Positions 1 through 8,440 of a stretch of DNA of 64,000 bases are shown here, piece by piece. The stretch lies in assembly GCF_920987055.1 (NCBI RefSeq), contig NZ_CAKLBX010000001.1, positions 1,536,501 to 1,600,500 on the forward strand, read 5' to 3'. The notes under the pieces are model-generated. The model made no database searches. It had not been told where the DNA came from and saw only the letters and a program-made list of their open reading frames with translations. The stretch is from Novosphingobium sp. CECT 9465 (lineage in GTDB: Bacteria; Pseudomonadota; Alphaproteobacteria; Sphingomonadales; Sphingomonadaceae). A program made the translations under genes and the position numbers. How positions within the stretch are numbered: position 1 is the first letter of the stretch; the number at the start of each line of letters is the position of its first letter.

Positions 1-827
1 CCTGAGCGGATCACGCGGGCGAGGCCCGTTTCGTGGAGGCCCATTTCTTCAAGGAACACGGTGCGTTCTTCGGGGTCCATGCCGACCAGTTCGGATTCGA
101 TGGCTGCTGAAACGATGACCGCGTTCGCGCCCTCTGCCTTGGCCTTTTCGAACACGCGGGCGGAGAAGGCGTTGCCGTTTGCTGCGCTTTCCTCATCGAC
201 ATTGCAGACATACAGGACCGGCTTGGCGGTGAGCAATTGCGCCTGCTTGAACACGCGCTCCTCTTCCTCGTCCCTGGGCTTGGTCAGCCGAGCAGGCTTG
301 CCTTCCCGCAGCAGGTCGAGTGCCTGACCGAGCACCGAGGCGATCAGCTTGTTTTCCTTGTCGCCCTGGGCAGCCTTTTTCTGCGCTGCCGGGACCCGCT
401 TTTCGAGGCTTTCGAGATCGGAGAGCATCAGTTCGGTTTCGACCGTATCGGCATCGGATACCGGATCGACCTTGTTGTCGACATGCTGGATATCGTCATT
501 CTCGAAACAGCGCAGGACGTGAACGATGGCATCCACTTCGCGGATATTGCCAAGGAACTGGTTGCCAAGGCCCTCTCCCTTGGAGGCGCCGCGCACCAGT
601 CCGGCAATGTCGACAAAACCCAACTGCGTGGGGATGATCTTCTGGCTGCCGGCGATGCGCGCCAGTTCGTCAAGGCGCGGGTCGGGCACGCCGACATTGC
701 CGACGTTGGGTTCGATCGTGCAGAACGGGTAGTTCGCCGCCTGTGCCGCCTGTGTTTCGGTCAGTGCGTTGAACAGCGTCGACTTGCCGACATTGGGAAG
801 ACCGACGATCCCGCAACGAAAACCCAT
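1..827 (-). CDS. ychF: Redox-regulated ATPase/GTPase YchF (3' end beyond window)
   Basis: Obg-family P-loop NTPase that binds ribosomes and hydrolyses ATP, used in translation and stress control. The reverse strand reads [17 protein letters not shown], which is the Obg/YchF G1 loop, followed by a conserved [10 protein letters not shown] switch segment and a [18 protein letters not shown]3 region. About 275 residues are visible of a protein normally near 365 residues; the C-terminal TGS-like part lies past the left edge. The ATG at 827 is chosen because the G-domain begins within ten residues of it. The gene is divergent from the TPR lipoprotein gene at 944. Recognition is confident. Confidence 0.96.
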   Translation of the reverse strand, partial: MGFRCGIVGLPNVGKSTLFNALTETQAAQAANYPFCTIEPNVGNVGVPDPRLDELARIAGSQKIIPTQLGFVDIAGLVRGASKGEGLGNQFLGNIREVDAIVHVLRCFENDDIQHVDNKVDPVSDADTVETELMLSDLESLEKRVPAAQKKAAQGDKENKLIASVLGQALDLLREGKPARLTKPRDEEEERVFKQAQLLTAKPVLYVCNVDEESAANGNAFSARVFEKAKAEGANAVIVSAAIESELVGMDPEERTVFLEEMGLHETGLARVIRS

Positions 828-943
828 TATCCACACTCCTTGTCTGGCTCGCGCCCTTAGCGATGGTTGGAGGTTTTGGAAACCTTCACGGAAGATTCAA
901 CACTTCACGGCAGAAAGCTCCGCAATGGAGGAGTGTTGCCGCA

Positions 944-2461
944 ATGCTTAAGTACGCCGCGATTGTCGCCGCATTGACCCTGCTGGGGTGCAGCGAAAGC
1001 CCGCAGGAGCGTGTCGAGCGCGCGCGCAAGGCTTTCGGTGAGCATGATTATCGGGCAGCGCAAGTTGATCTGGCGGCGGCCTTGGCGACCAGTCCCGACG
1101 ATCCCGCCCTGCTGGAACTCCATGCGCGCAATGCGCTGGCAATGGGCGATGGCATTGCCGCAGATGCTTCCCTGAACAGGATTGCCGCCGCGCGCCGACC
1201 GGCGGATTTCGGGCTGCTGCTGGCCGAAGCGGCGCTGCTGCGCAACCGCGCGGATGAGGCGCTGGCCGCGCTGGGATCGGATGCATCCTCGGCGGCACAG
1301 CGGTTGCGGGCTTTGGCCCTGCTGGCCAATGATGATCGCGAAGGGGCGGGGCAAGCCTTTGCCAAGGGCGCCCAAGGCGGTGTCAAAGGCAGGGCCGACG
1401 CACGGCAGCTGGCGGACTTTGCACGCTTCAGCCTGATGAACGGCAATACCGCGCAGGCGCGCGATCTGGTCAACCGGGCCAAAGCCGCCGATCGCGGCCT
1501 GATTGATACGCGGCTGGCCGATGCCGAAGTTTTCATAGCCGAAGGTCGCCTTGCCGAAGCGCTTGATGCTTATGATGGGGCCACCAGCGCCTATCCGGGC
1601 AATCTTGCGGCGCTTGCCGGAAAGGCGGCAGTGCTGGGCGATCTTGGGCGTATAAAGGAGATGGATGCAGTTCTGGCGAGCCTTGCCGATGTGCGCGGCG
1701 GTGCCAAGGTTGCCTATCTTCAGGCGCAAAGCGCTGCCGGGCGCAAGGACTGGAAGACCGTACGCAGCATCCTTCAGGCAAATGAGAAGGCGCTGGAAGG
1801 CAATGACCAGTCGAGTGTGCTTTATGCTCAGTCCCTTGTCGCCCTTGGACAGCCGGAGCAGGCCCGCGCAAGGCTCCAGCCGTTGCTGACCCGCAACCCG
1901 CAAAGTGCGCTGGTCCGCCGGGAACTCGGAAAGGCGCAACTGGCAGCAGGCGATGCCGCCGGAGCGCTTGAGACGCTGCGCCCATTCGGTAGTGCGCTGA
2001 CCAGCGATCCAGCAGATCTGCGGCTGCTGGCGAGCGCTGCAACAGCCGCAGGCGATTCACAGGCCGCGCAGCTTGCCGAAAAGGCGAGGTATCCCACCCC
2101 GCAAGCGCTCGCGGCAACGCTGGCCGAGGCCGACACGGCGATGCGCCGCGAGAACTGGGGCAATGCGATCGCAGCTTATGAGCGGATTCTCGCCGTTACG
2201 GATGGCCGCAATCCGTTGGTGTTGAACAACATGGCGGTAGCGCAGGGCAAGGTCGGCAATACGCGCGTGGCCATCGATTTCGGCAACAGGGCACTGAAAC
2301 AGGCACCTGGCAATGCGTCGGTAATGGATACCCTGGGCTGGTTGCTGATACAAAGCGGCGTGGACCGTGACCGCGGGCTGGCCTTGCTTACCGAAGCCGC
2401 ACGAAAGGCCCCGGACAACGCAACGATCCGGGACCATCTCGATCAGGCACGGAAAGGCTAG
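944..2461 (+). CDS. TPR-repeat lipoprotein, PrsT-like
   Basis: A 505-residue lipoprotein predicted to be membrane anchored. The N-terminus has a hydrophobic stretch ending in LTLLGC (lipobox, Cys at about residue 16) followed by SES. The rest is alanine-rich TPR-like helical repeats with the pattern DYRAAQVDLAAALATSPDDPALL and a C-terminal TPR pair (VLNNMAVAQGKVGN, VMDTLGWLLIQSG). ATG 944 is preferred to an upstream in-frame start because GGAGGAG lies about 11 nt upstream and the lipobox then sits at the usual distance. It is paralogous to the gene at 4716. TPR lipoproteins of this kind (PrsT type) accompany PEP-CTERM/exosortase systems, and PEP-CTERM genes lie nearby; that link is inference. 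Confidence 0.82.
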   Translation: MLKYAAIVAALTLLGCSESPQERVERARKAFGEHDYRAAQVDLAAALATSPDDPALLELHARNALAMGDGIAADASLNRIAAARRPADFGLLLAEAALLRNRADEALAALGSDASSAAQRLRALALLANDDREGAGQAFAKGAQGGVKGRADARQLADFARFSLMNGNTAQARDLVNRAKAADRGLIDTRLADAEVFIAEGRLAEALDAYDGATSAYPGNLAALAGKAAVLGDLGRIKEMDAVLASLADVRGGAKVAYLQAQSAAGRKDWKTVRSILQANEKALEGNDQSSVLYAQSLVALGQPEQARARLQPLLTRNPQSALVRRELGKAQLAAGDAAGALETLRPFGSALTSDPADLRLLASAATAAGDSQAAQLAEKARYPTPQALAATLAEADTAMRRENWGNAIAAYERILAVTDGRNPLVLNNMAVAQGKVGNTRVAIDFGNRALKQAPGNASVMDTLGWLLIQSGVDRDRGLALLTEAARKAPDNATIRDHLDQARKG

Positions 2462-2718
2462 GCGATTAAATCTTTTACATCTGTTGCAAATACAGCGGTC
2501 GTAAACCCACCCCCCGCCCCTTGTATCTGGACGTTGTTGGTTGATTGCGATGTAATCGGCTGATCGCCGGGGTGGGTGGCCACCCACCCCGGCGCTGCGG
2601 TGCTGTCGCCCGTCACCCCTCAGGCAGTAACCGTAAGGGAGCCTGGGACCAGCACCGCTTGTCACGCACGACCGAATAGTCGGCAGGTGTCTCAACCGTA
2701 CGGACAAGGCAGGTTACC
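2462..2718 (+). ncRNA. Candidate IS110 bridge RNA (seekRNA) region, non-coding left end
   Basis: The 257 nt between the TPR stop and the IS110 transposase start has no plausible coding frame. It contains a perfect 30-nt palindrome (2565-2594) and further short self-complementary stretches such as GACCGAATAGTCGG near 2669. In IS110-group elements the left-end non-coding region upstream of the transposase encodes the bridge RNA that specifies donor and target DNA; IS1111-group elements keep it downstream. Position and structure fit the IS110 arrangement. The exact left end of the element and of the RNA cannot be fixed from sequence alone. Confidence 0.45.
2565..2594. repeat. Perfect 30-nt palindrome in IS110 left end
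   Basis: The arm CGCCGGGGTGGGTGG is followed directly by its exact reverse complement, with no unpaired spacer. As RNA it would form a very stable hairpin closed by a minimal loop. It sits about 125 nt upstream of the transposase start and probably forms one stem of the candidate bridge RNA. Confidence 0.85.
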
Positions 2719-3648
2719 GTGATCGAAACGATTTGTGGAGTGGATGTTAGCAAGGCCTGGCTTGATGGCTGGATCGAGGCCGGCGGCTATCGCCGGTTCG
2801 CCAATGATGAGGCGGGAATTGCTGCGTTGGCGGACTGGGCCGGTCGCCATGGCGCGGGACTGGTGGTGATGGAATCCAGTGGCGGGCTCGAACAGGACGC
2901 ATTCCTGGCGCTGTGGCGCGCAGGCATGCCCTGTGCCCTGACCAATCCCAGAGCGGTACGGCATTTTGCCGAGGCGATGGGGCGGCTGGAGAAGACCGAC
3001 CGTATCGATGCAGAGGTCATCGCCTGCTTTGCTGCGGCACGGCGGCTACGGCCAACGCCGCCACCTTGCGACGAACAACAAAGGCTTAGCGCGCTTTCTG
3101 CCCGGTTGCGGCAAGTGACAGGCGACCTCACAGTGCAGAAGCAGCGGCTTCATTCTACCCGCGATCCGCTTGCCCTTGCCAGCTTGAAAGAGACTATCGC
3201 CTTCTTCAATACCCAAGCCAAAGCGCTGGCCCGTGAAATCGCAGGCCTGATCGAACACGATCCCGTCTGGACCGCGCTTGATCGCACACTGCGCTCGGTC
3301 AAGGGCGTGGCAGATCGCACCGTTGCCACCCTGCTGGCCGAACTGCCCGAAATCGGAACCCTGTCGAACAAGGCCATCGCCAAACTTGCAGGCCTTGCGC
3401 CCATCGCGAACGACAGCGGCAAACGATCCGGTGCCCGATCTATCCGTGGTGGAAGAAGCTCTGTCCGCTCGATCCTCTTCCTCGTCGCCGACATCGTGCG
3501 AAAATTCGATCCGGCCATGGCAGAGTTCCGCCAACGCCTGCTCGACCAAGGTAAACCCAAAATGGTCGTCCGCATCGCCCTCGCCCGAAAACTGCTCGTC
3601 CGACTCAACGCAAAAGCACGCGAAACAAGAGCTGAAATTGGTCAGTGA
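2719..3648 (+). CDS. IS110-family DEDD transposase/recombinase
   Basis: A 309-residue RNA-guided recombinase that moves the IS110 element. The N-terminal RuvC-like DEDD domain shows D9 (GVDVSK), E52 (VVMESSGG), D94 and D97 (KTDRIDAEVIA). The C-terminal Tnp domain carries GLAPIANDSGKRSG, in which Ser233 is the likely catalytic serine, followed by GGRSSVRSILF. Length is slightly below the usual 320-400 but no domain is missing. The GTG start at 2719 is the first that gives the full RuvC fold. No usual IS inverted repeats were seen, as expected for this family. It lies between the first TPR lipoprotein and the remaining PEP-CTERM genes, so it may have split that locus. Confidence 0.93.
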   Translation: MIETICGVDVSKAWLDGWIEAGGYRRFANDEAGIAALADWAGRHGAGLVVMESSGGLEQDAFLALWRAGMPCALTNPRAVRHFAEAMGRLEKTDRIDAEVIACFAAARRLRPTPPPCDEQQRLSALSARLRQVTGDLTVQKQRLHSTRDPLALASLKETIAFFNTQAKALAREIAGLIEHDPVWTALDRTLRSVKGVADRTVATLLAELPEIGTLSNKAIAKLAGLAPIANDSGKRSGARSIRGGRSSVRSILFLVADIVRKFDPAMAEFRQRLLDQGKPKMVVRIALARKLLVRLNAKARETRAEIGQ

Positions 3649-3780
3649 CACTTGACCTGTCAGATAGTCGCTCTCTTAAGGGAGGGAGCGCGACTTATTG
3701 AGCCGACGGCGAAATTAGTGCAGCGGGGAGGGTGTGCTGCGCTCGTGTTTACAAGCGACATGACTGGCAAAGGCTGAACG

Positions 3781-3806
3781 CCGTGGGAGCGCAGCGGCCC
3801 CCACGG
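3781..3806 (-). terminator. Possible terminator hairpin after cistern-like PEP-CTERM gene
   Basis: CCGTGGG and CCCACGG form a 7-bp stem about 10 nt beyond the stop codon of the minus-strand gene ending at 3817. There is no following T run, so this is a weak call. Confidence 0.3.
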
Positions 3807-3816
3807 ACGCGAGGCA

Positions 3817-4533
3817 TCAGGCTGCGAGCGTGTGCCTTGCCGTTGTGCGACGGCGCGCCATCGCAAGGCCGATAAGTCCCGCGCCGAGCAGACCCAGCAT
3901 GCCCGGTTCAGGCACTGGCGTACCGCCGGTCGAGCCGCCGCCGCTAGTCGAACTGATCGTGCCGGCACCGCTGGCTGACGAAATCCCCGGAACCCCGGCA
4001 ATCGACTGATAACGCACGTAGAAGTCGCTCAGGGTCAGCGCGCTGACAGGGGATGAGAAGCTGAGCGTGAACGCGCCGGTTCCGCTCTCCCCAAGGGTCA
4101 AGCCTCCGCTGCCGCCGCCCGCACAGCTGCCGGTCGATGCGTCCTTGAAGCACACGTCCACCGTGCCGATGCCGTTGGGATAATTGGACGACAGCGTCGT
4201 ATAGGCAAACGCGCCCGTGCTGGTGGCCGACGAAATGTTCGGATCGGTGTTGAACGCAAAGCTGGAAATGCGCGAACCCGTCACCGGCGCGGAGCTGGTG
4301 TTCGCCACGGCGTAATCGAAGGTATAATCGTTGCCCGACACGCCGGTCAGCGTGAAGGTGGTCGATCCGGTCAGGCCGGAAATCGCCGTGCCGTCAGAGA
4401 AGCCATCATAGTTGAGCGAAAAGCTCTTGCCGATGTCGGTCGATCCAAGCGTGATCGAATCCGCGAACGCCGGAGCGGCAAACGCGAGCGAGGCAGAAGC
4501 TGCAATTCCCGTAAGCATTTTCAAGGCGTTCAT
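3817..4533 (-). CDS. PEP-CTERM sorting-domain protein (cistern-family-like)
   Basis: A 238-residue secreted surface protein. It has a signal peptide (MNALKMLTGIAASASLAFAAPAFA), a Ser/Thr/Gly-rich beta-type body of about 170 residues containing two cysteines (VCFKDASTGSCAGG), a GGGSTGG linker, and a C-terminal PEP-CTERM signal: VPEP, a hydrophobic segment, then ARRR with a nine-residue tail. In this system an exosortase in the inner membrane recognises VPEP and the protein is passed to the surface or matrix. No exosortase gene is in the window. A strong sigma-54 promoter lies 51 nt upstream of the start. Assignment to the cistern family is from overall resemblance and is less certain than the PEP-CTERM call. 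Confidence 0.85.
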   Translation of the reverse strand: MNALKMLTGIAASASLAFAAPAFADSITLGSTDIGKSFSLNYDGFSDGTAISGLTGSTTFTLTGVSGNDYTFDYAVANTSSAPVTGSRISSFAFNTDPNISSATSTGAFAYTTLSSNYPNGIGTVDVCFKDASTGSCAGGGSGGLTLGESGTGAFTLSFSSPVSALTLSDFYVRYQSIAGVPGISSASGAGTISSTSGGGSTGGTPVPEPGMLGLLGAGLIGLAMARRRTTARHTLAA

Positions 4534-4583
4534 GGCTGGTCCCCTGTCTACTGTGACGTCTGGATATGGTTGACAGAAAGTTC

Positions 4584-4599
4584 AGCAAATATCGTGCCA
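4584..4599 (-). promoter_or_regulatory. Sigma-54 (-24/-12) promoter of PEP-CTERM gene
   Basis: The minus strand reads TGGCACGATATTTGCT, a full match to the RpoN consensus TGGCACG-N4-TTGCW, with the invariant GG and GC ten bases apart. It lies 51 nt before the ATG at 4533. PrsR-type sigma-54 activators are known in many PEP-CTERM/exosortase gene sets, so regulation by such a factor is likely but not shown here. Confidence 0.8.
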
Positions 4600-4618
4600 A
4601 TGGCGGATAACCGCCATT
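4599..4618. promoter_or_regulatory. Palindrome abutting the sigma-54 promoter
   Basis: AATGGCGG-ATAA-CCGCCATT is an 8-bp perfect inverted repeat with a 4-nt centre, placed immediately upstream of the -24 element. It could be a protein-binding site or a hairpin at the start of the divergent TPR transcript. Function is unknown. Confidence 0.55.
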
Positions 4619-4715
4619 ACGGATGATTAACAAAGTTGTGTTCGTAAACTTTTCCGACGCTTTTGGTGGCGCGGCGCTTCACCAAAATTTCAGGGGTTTT
4701 TGCGAGAATTGCCGC

Positions 4716-6230
4716 ATGAAGAAGGCCCTGATTCTACCGCTCGCCCTGTTGATCGCATCATGCGGCGATGATCCTGCGGAGCGCATTGCGCGGGCGCGCG
4801 CGGAAATTGCCGCGATGGAACTGGGCGCGGCGCGTGTCGATCTGGCGGCAGCGCTGGCGGACAAGGGCGACGATGTCGAACTGCTGAAGCTGCTGGCCAG
4901 GGTGCAATTGCGGCTGGGTGATGGTGATGGCGCGCAAGCGAGTGCCGACCGGCTTGAACGGCTGGGCCTGAAGGGCGCAGAACTGGCGCGGATCAAGGCC
5001 GAGGCGGCGCTGTTGCGCGGCCATGCCGATGAGGCGCTGGCCTTGCTTGGTGCCGACGATGCTCCGTCTGCCTGGCGGGTGCGGGCGGCGGCAAAGATTG
5101 CGCTCAAGGACACGCAGGGCGGGCTTGAGGCGCTGAAACGTGGTGCTGCGGCGGGCGGCGATCCGCTGTTGCTGCGCGATTATGCCCGGTTCCTGATCGA
5201 CGCGCAGGATCTTGACGGTGCGGACCGGCAGGTGGCTGCGCTTGCGCGTTTGCAGCCCGACAATTTCGACGCCCTGATGCTGGGCGCTGATATCGCGGTC
5301 CGGCGCGGCAAACTGGCCGATGCCCATGCCATGCTTGAACGTGCGGCAAAGCGCTATCCCAAAGTGCCCGATCCGTGGATCGCGCGCGCCACTGCCTATG
5401 ACATCGAAGGCAAGTTGGACGATGCTGTCGCGATGACCGGGCGCGCCGCTGCCATCGCACCCGACGATCCGCGCGTGATCGACCTCAAGGTGCAGTTCGC
5501 TGCGATGAAGGGCGAATGGGATCAGGTGCGATCCGTGCTGGCAAAGCAGGAAAGCACACTCGATCCGGTCTCTGCCAATGGGCTGACCTATGCCGAGGCG
5601 ATGTTGCGCACCGGCCATCCCGAACAGGCGCGGGCGATGTTCCAGCGCGCGCTCACGCGGTCGCCCAACAATCCCTATTCGCGGTTGATGCTGGCGCAGG
5701 CGCAACTCGCCACCGGCGATGCCGCTGCGGCCTATGCCACGGTGCGCCCGCTTTCGGACAGCATGCTGGCAGGGCCGCGTGAACTGGAACTGGCGGAAAA
5801 GGCAGCCCGCGCCATGGGCAGCGCCGATGCCGATCCCTTGCGTACAAGGCTGGCCTCTGCGCGAAACGGACAGGCGGCTGACCTGAACCGCAAGGGGCAG
5901 GCAGCGCTGGAACGCGAAGACTGGAACGGCGCGATTGCAGCCTATGGCCAGCTTGCGCAACAGGGCAAGGATGCTGAAGTGCTCAAGCGGCTGGCCCTTG
6001 CGTTGAGCCATGCTCGCCGGACCGACGAGGCCATTGCCGCCGCCGATCAGGCGAGGGCGCTTCGGCCCGAAGACCCGGACACCACCTATATGGCAGGCTA
6101 TGTCCGGGCAGCGGGGGGCAAGGATCGCGCGACCGGCCTTGCGCTGTTGAAGCAGGCCAGTGACGCCGATCCGGGCAACGCCTTGTTCAAGCGCAGCCTG
6201 GCGAGGTTTTCTGCCGCACAGGGCGGCTGA
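4716..6230 (+). CDS. TPR-repeat lipoprotein, PrsT-like paralogue
   Basis: A 504-residue lipoprotein with lipobox LLIASC (Cys about residue 16) followed by GDDPAERIARARAEI, then continuous TPR-like helices with repeated LLRLGD/ALALLG and WNGAIAAYGQLAQQG units. It aligns along its length with the lipoprotein at 944 (for example AARVDLAAALADKGDD here against AAQVDLAAALATSPDD there), so the two are paralogues. ATG 4716 is chosen over an in-frame start 93 nt upstream because it places the signal sequence at the N-terminus. It is convergent with the small PEP-CTERM gene, with only 14 nt between the stops. A role in export or display of PEP-CTERM proteins is inferred from context. Confidence 0.82.
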   Translation: MKKALILPLALLIASCGDDPAERIARARAEIAAMELGAARVDLAAALADKGDDVELLKLLARVQLRLGDGDGAQASADRLERLGLKGAELARIKAEAALLRGHADEALALLGADDAPSAWRVRAAAKIALKDTQGGLEALKRGAAAGGDPLLLRDYARFLIDAQDLDGADRQVAALARLQPDNFDALMLGADIAVRRGKLADAHAMLERAAKRYPKVPDPWIARATAYDIEGKLDDAVAMTGRAAAIAPDDPRVIDLKVQFAAMKGEWDQVRSVLAKQESTLDPVSANGLTYAEAMLRTGHPEQARAMFQRALTRSPNNPYSRLMLAQAQLATGDAAAAYATVRPLSDSMLAGPRELELAEKAARAMGSADADPLRTRLASARNGQAADLNRKGQAALEREDWNGAIAAYGQLAQQGKDAEVLKRLALALSHARRTDEAIAAADQARALRPEDPDTTYMAGYVRAAGGKDRATGLALLKQASDADPGNALFKRSLARFSAAQGG

Positions 6231-6244
6231 GAACCTCGCGTCGT

Positions 6245-6625
6245 TCAGGCGCGCGGCTTGACCTTGCGCAAACGGGCAAAGCCGACGCCGAGCAGGCCGA
6301 GCGCCATCATGCCGAGCATGCCGGGTTCAGGAACCGAGGTGCCGCCCGAAGACGTGGTGGTGCCGCCCGACGTTGTGGTTCCGCCGGAAGTGGTGGTGCC
6401 ACCCGAAGTGGTCGTGCCGCCAGAAGTGGTGGTTCCGCCCGAAGTCGTCGTGCCGCCCGATGTGGTGGAGCTGCTGGTGCTGGTGCCGCCGCACGACTTG
6501 GAACCGCCGCTGTGGCCGCAGTTGCAATAGTGCGTGTGGGTCGTCCACCAGGTTGCATGAGCCGGCGTGGCAGCGGCTGCGCCCAGAGCGGCGGTTGCGG
6601 CAATAGCGAGAGTGCGGATCTTCAT
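6245..6625 (-). CDS. Small PEP-CTERM protein with Thr/Ser/Gly tandem repeats
   Basis: A 126-residue exported protein. The signal peptide runs to about residue 24 (TPAHA-TWW). A short Cys/His segment follows (THYCNCGHSGGSKSCGG), then about six copies of TTTSGG (residues 54-95), and the PEP-CTERM signal VPEP, hydrophobic helix, ARLRKVK. ATG 6625 is preferred to an in-frame ATG 12 nt upstream because GGGGG then lies 5 nt before the start. The repeat is a likely extended, possibly glycosylated stalk; that is inference. A sigma-54 promoter lies 40 nt upstream. Confidence 0.85.
   Translation of the reverse strand: MKIRTLAIAATAALGAAAATPAHATWWTTHTHYCNCGHSGGSKSCGGTSTSSSTTSGGTTTSGGTTTSGGTTTSGGTTTSGGTTTSGGTTTSSGGTSVPEPGMLGMMALGLLGVGFARLRKVKPRA
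6341..6466. repeat. 18-bp minisatellite coding for TTTSGG
   Basis: Roughly seven 18-bp units lie in tandem inside the small PEP-CTERM gene. Units differ mainly at third codon positions (for example GTGGTGGTT, GTCGTCGTG on the plus strand), so the amino-acid repeat is kept while the DNA has diverged. Confidence 0.85.
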
Positions 6626-6664
6626 AATAACCCCCATTGGTTAACTCGGTTCTGCCACTCTCTA

Positions 6665-6680
6665 AGCAAAAGTGGTGCCA
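6665..6680 (-). promoter_or_regulatory. Sigma-54 (-24/-12) promoter of small PEP-CTERM gene
   Basis: The minus strand reads TGGCACCACTTTTGCT, which matches TGGCACG-N4-TTGCW with one change (C for G at the seventh base) and keeps GG and GC at the required distance. It lies 40 nt before the ATG at 6625. Together with the site at 4584 it indicates joint RpoN control of both PEP-CTERM genes. Confidence 0.72.
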
Positions 6681-6779
6681 GTTGTTATAAATCAATGAAT
6701 TGGGTGGTTAATGATCGTGAAGATTTGGGGCCGTGTAAATCGCGCCGACAGTTTTTGATTGCTCGTTTGTTTCCGGCAG

Positions 6780-7349
6780 TCAGCCTTGCTGGCGCAAGGC
6801 CACATCGTTCATGAACCGCACACCATCGCCCCGCGCCAGCCATTCGGCCTCCGAAGCGACCGCGCCGAGCATGTCGACCAGATCGTCCTGTTCGGCCTTG
6901 GCGAAATTGCCCAGCACATACCCCGTCACGCGGTCCTTGTGGCCGGGATGGCCGATGCCCAGCCGCACGCGCTGGAAATCGGCACCGAGATGCTGGTCTA
7001 TGGAGCGCAAGCCGTTGTGTCCCGCCGTGCCGCCGCCATGCTTCACCTTGACCTTGAACGGGGCAAGATCGAGTTCGTCATGGAACACCGTCAGCGCGTC
7101 CATGCCCAGCTTGTAGAAGCGCATCGCCTCGCCCACCGCGCGGCCGCTTTCGTTCATGAAGGTGGCGGGCTTGAGCAGCAGCACTTTGGTTGTGCCGATC
7201 CGCCCTTCCTGCAGCCAGCCCTGGAACTTCTTCTGGACCGGGCCGAAGCGGTGCACTTCGGCAATGGTATCGAGCGCCATGAACCCGACATTGTGCCGGT
7301 GAAGCGCATATTGCGGTCCGGGATTTCCGAGGCCGACCCAGAGTTGCAT
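6780..7349 (-). CDS. pth: Peptidyl-tRNA hydrolase
   Basis: Cleaves the ester bond of peptidyl-tRNAs released from stalled ribosomes and recycles tRNA. The 189-residue protein has the usual length and all family marks: GLGNPG near the N-terminus, the catalytic RHNVGF histidine, PATFMNESG, FHDELDL and GGGTAGHNGLRS. The ATG at 7349 has AAGGAA upstream. It is downstream of rplY on the same strand, a common bacterial pairing, with a repeat-filled 262-nt gap between them. Confidence 0.97.
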   Translation of the reverse strand: MQLWVGLGNPGPQYALHRHNVGFMALDTIAEVHRFGPVQKKFQGWLQEGRIGTTKVLLLKPATFMNESGRAVGEAMRFYKLGMDALTVFHDELDLAPFKVKVKHGGGTAGHNGLRSIDQHLGADFQRVRLGIGHPGHKDRVTGYVLGNFAKAEQDDLVDMLGAVASEAEWLARGDGVRFMNDVALRQQG

Positions 7350-7440
7350 TGCGACGGGTTCCTTTGATTGGCGGGCGGGGGCGGTGATATAGCGCCCACC
7401 CCGCTGCGACTAGGGCTACTGCGTGCCCCAAGTCTCGCGG

Positions 7441-7501
7441 CCCTCCCGCAGGCGGGAGGGCGAAGTACAGCGCCTGTTCCCCCCTCCCGCTTGCGGGAGG
7501 G
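7441..7501. repeat. Two identical-stem palindromes between rplY and pth
   Basis: CCCTCCCGC-AG-GCGGGAGGG (7441-7460) and CCCTCCCGC-TT-GCGGGAGGG (7482-7501) share the same 9-bp stem, and the second is followed by GTCGGGGGTGGGC. The layout resembles the larger palindromic elements inside glyS. A further GC-rich inverted segment (CCCCTCCCGC...GGAAGGGG) follows near 7550. They could stabilise or end the rplY transcript; no coding sequence is present here. Confidence 0.75.
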
Positions 7502-7611
7502 GTCGGGGGTGGGCATTGCGCAACGCTCAACCCAAAAAAGAACCCCTCCCGCGCGGGGCGGAAGGGGTATCCTTTCGCTCACCGCCGGGGCGGGAGCCGA
7601 ACGTCAGGCGA

Positions 7612-8217
7612 TCAGCCTGCGGTCGCCGTGTCGCCTTCTTCGCTCTTCAGCGCGGAAGGAGCAACGATCGTCGCGATGGTGAAATCGCGGTCGCTGATCG
7701 CGGGCTTCACGCCAGCGGGCAGGGTGACGGCGCTGATGTGGATCGAATCGCCCACTTCATAACCCGCAACGTCGACGATGATGTCGTCGGGGATCGAATC
7801 CGGTGCGCAGATCATTTCCAGCTCGTGGCGAACCACGTTGAGGATGCCGCCCTTCTTGAGGCCGGGCGACTTTTCTTCGTTGATGAAGACCACGGGCACA
7901 TCGACGTGCACGACCGAATCCTTCGACACGCGGAAGAAATCGGCGTGGAGCGGACGGTCGGAAACCGGGTGGAACGCAACGTCCTTGGGCAGGGTGCGAA
8001 CGGTCTGGCCGCCCACGGTCAGCTCGACGACGGAATTGAAGAAGTGGCCGGTGCCCAGCGCCTTGTTGAGCGCCTTTTCTTCCAGATGGATCGCAACCGG
8101 AGCTTCGTTGCCGCCATAGATGACAGCGGGGGTGCGGCCTTCGCGACGCAGTGCACGGGAGGCTCCCTTGCCTGCCCGATCGCGCGTCTCAGCCGACAGC
8201 GTAAGCGTTTCGCTCAT
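7612..8217 (-). CDS. rplY: 50S ribosomal protein L25/general stress protein Ctc
   Basis: Binds 5S rRNA in the large ribosomal subunit. The 201-residue protein is of the long CTC type: an N-terminal L25 domain ([25 protein letters not shown]) and a C-terminal beta domain ([21 protein letters not shown]) ending in a short acidic tail. It begins at ATG 8217 and is followed on the same strand by pth. Recognition is secure. Confidence 0.96.
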   Translation of the reverse strand: MSETLTLSAETRDRAGKGASRALRREGRTPAVIYGGNEAPVAIHLEEKALNKALGTGHFFNSVVELTVGGQTVRTLPKDVAFHPVSDRPLHADFFRVSKDSVVHVDVPVVFINEEKSPGLKKGGILNVVRHELEMICAPDSIPDDIIVDVAGYEVGDSIHISAVTLPAGVKPAISDRDFTIATIVAPSALKSEEGDTATAG

Positions 8218-8440
8218 GTGTCAGTACCTTTTCAAGATTTCTGTTTCAAAACTTCCTCCGCCACGCCTCCAGGGATGACCATGACAGGGAAGCGGCGGCC
8301 CTTAGCGGGTTTGCCGGGAAATGCAAGGGTTGTGGGGGTGGGCGTGTAGCGCTGATCCTACACGCAAAGACCGCAGACAGTGTGAGTATCCCCATATTGA
8401 GACAATACGGCACTTTACACGGAATGAAGGTCAGACCCAT

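Noticed and set aside
4623..4715. Upstream in-frame start for the second TPR lipoprotein
   Set aside because: It would bury the lipobox 47 residues into the protein; ATG 4716 gives a normal signal sequence.
7441..7504. The palindromes between rplY and pth as a CRISPR fragment
   Set aside because: There are only two units with a 21-nt spacing and no cas genes; these are simple hairpin repeats.
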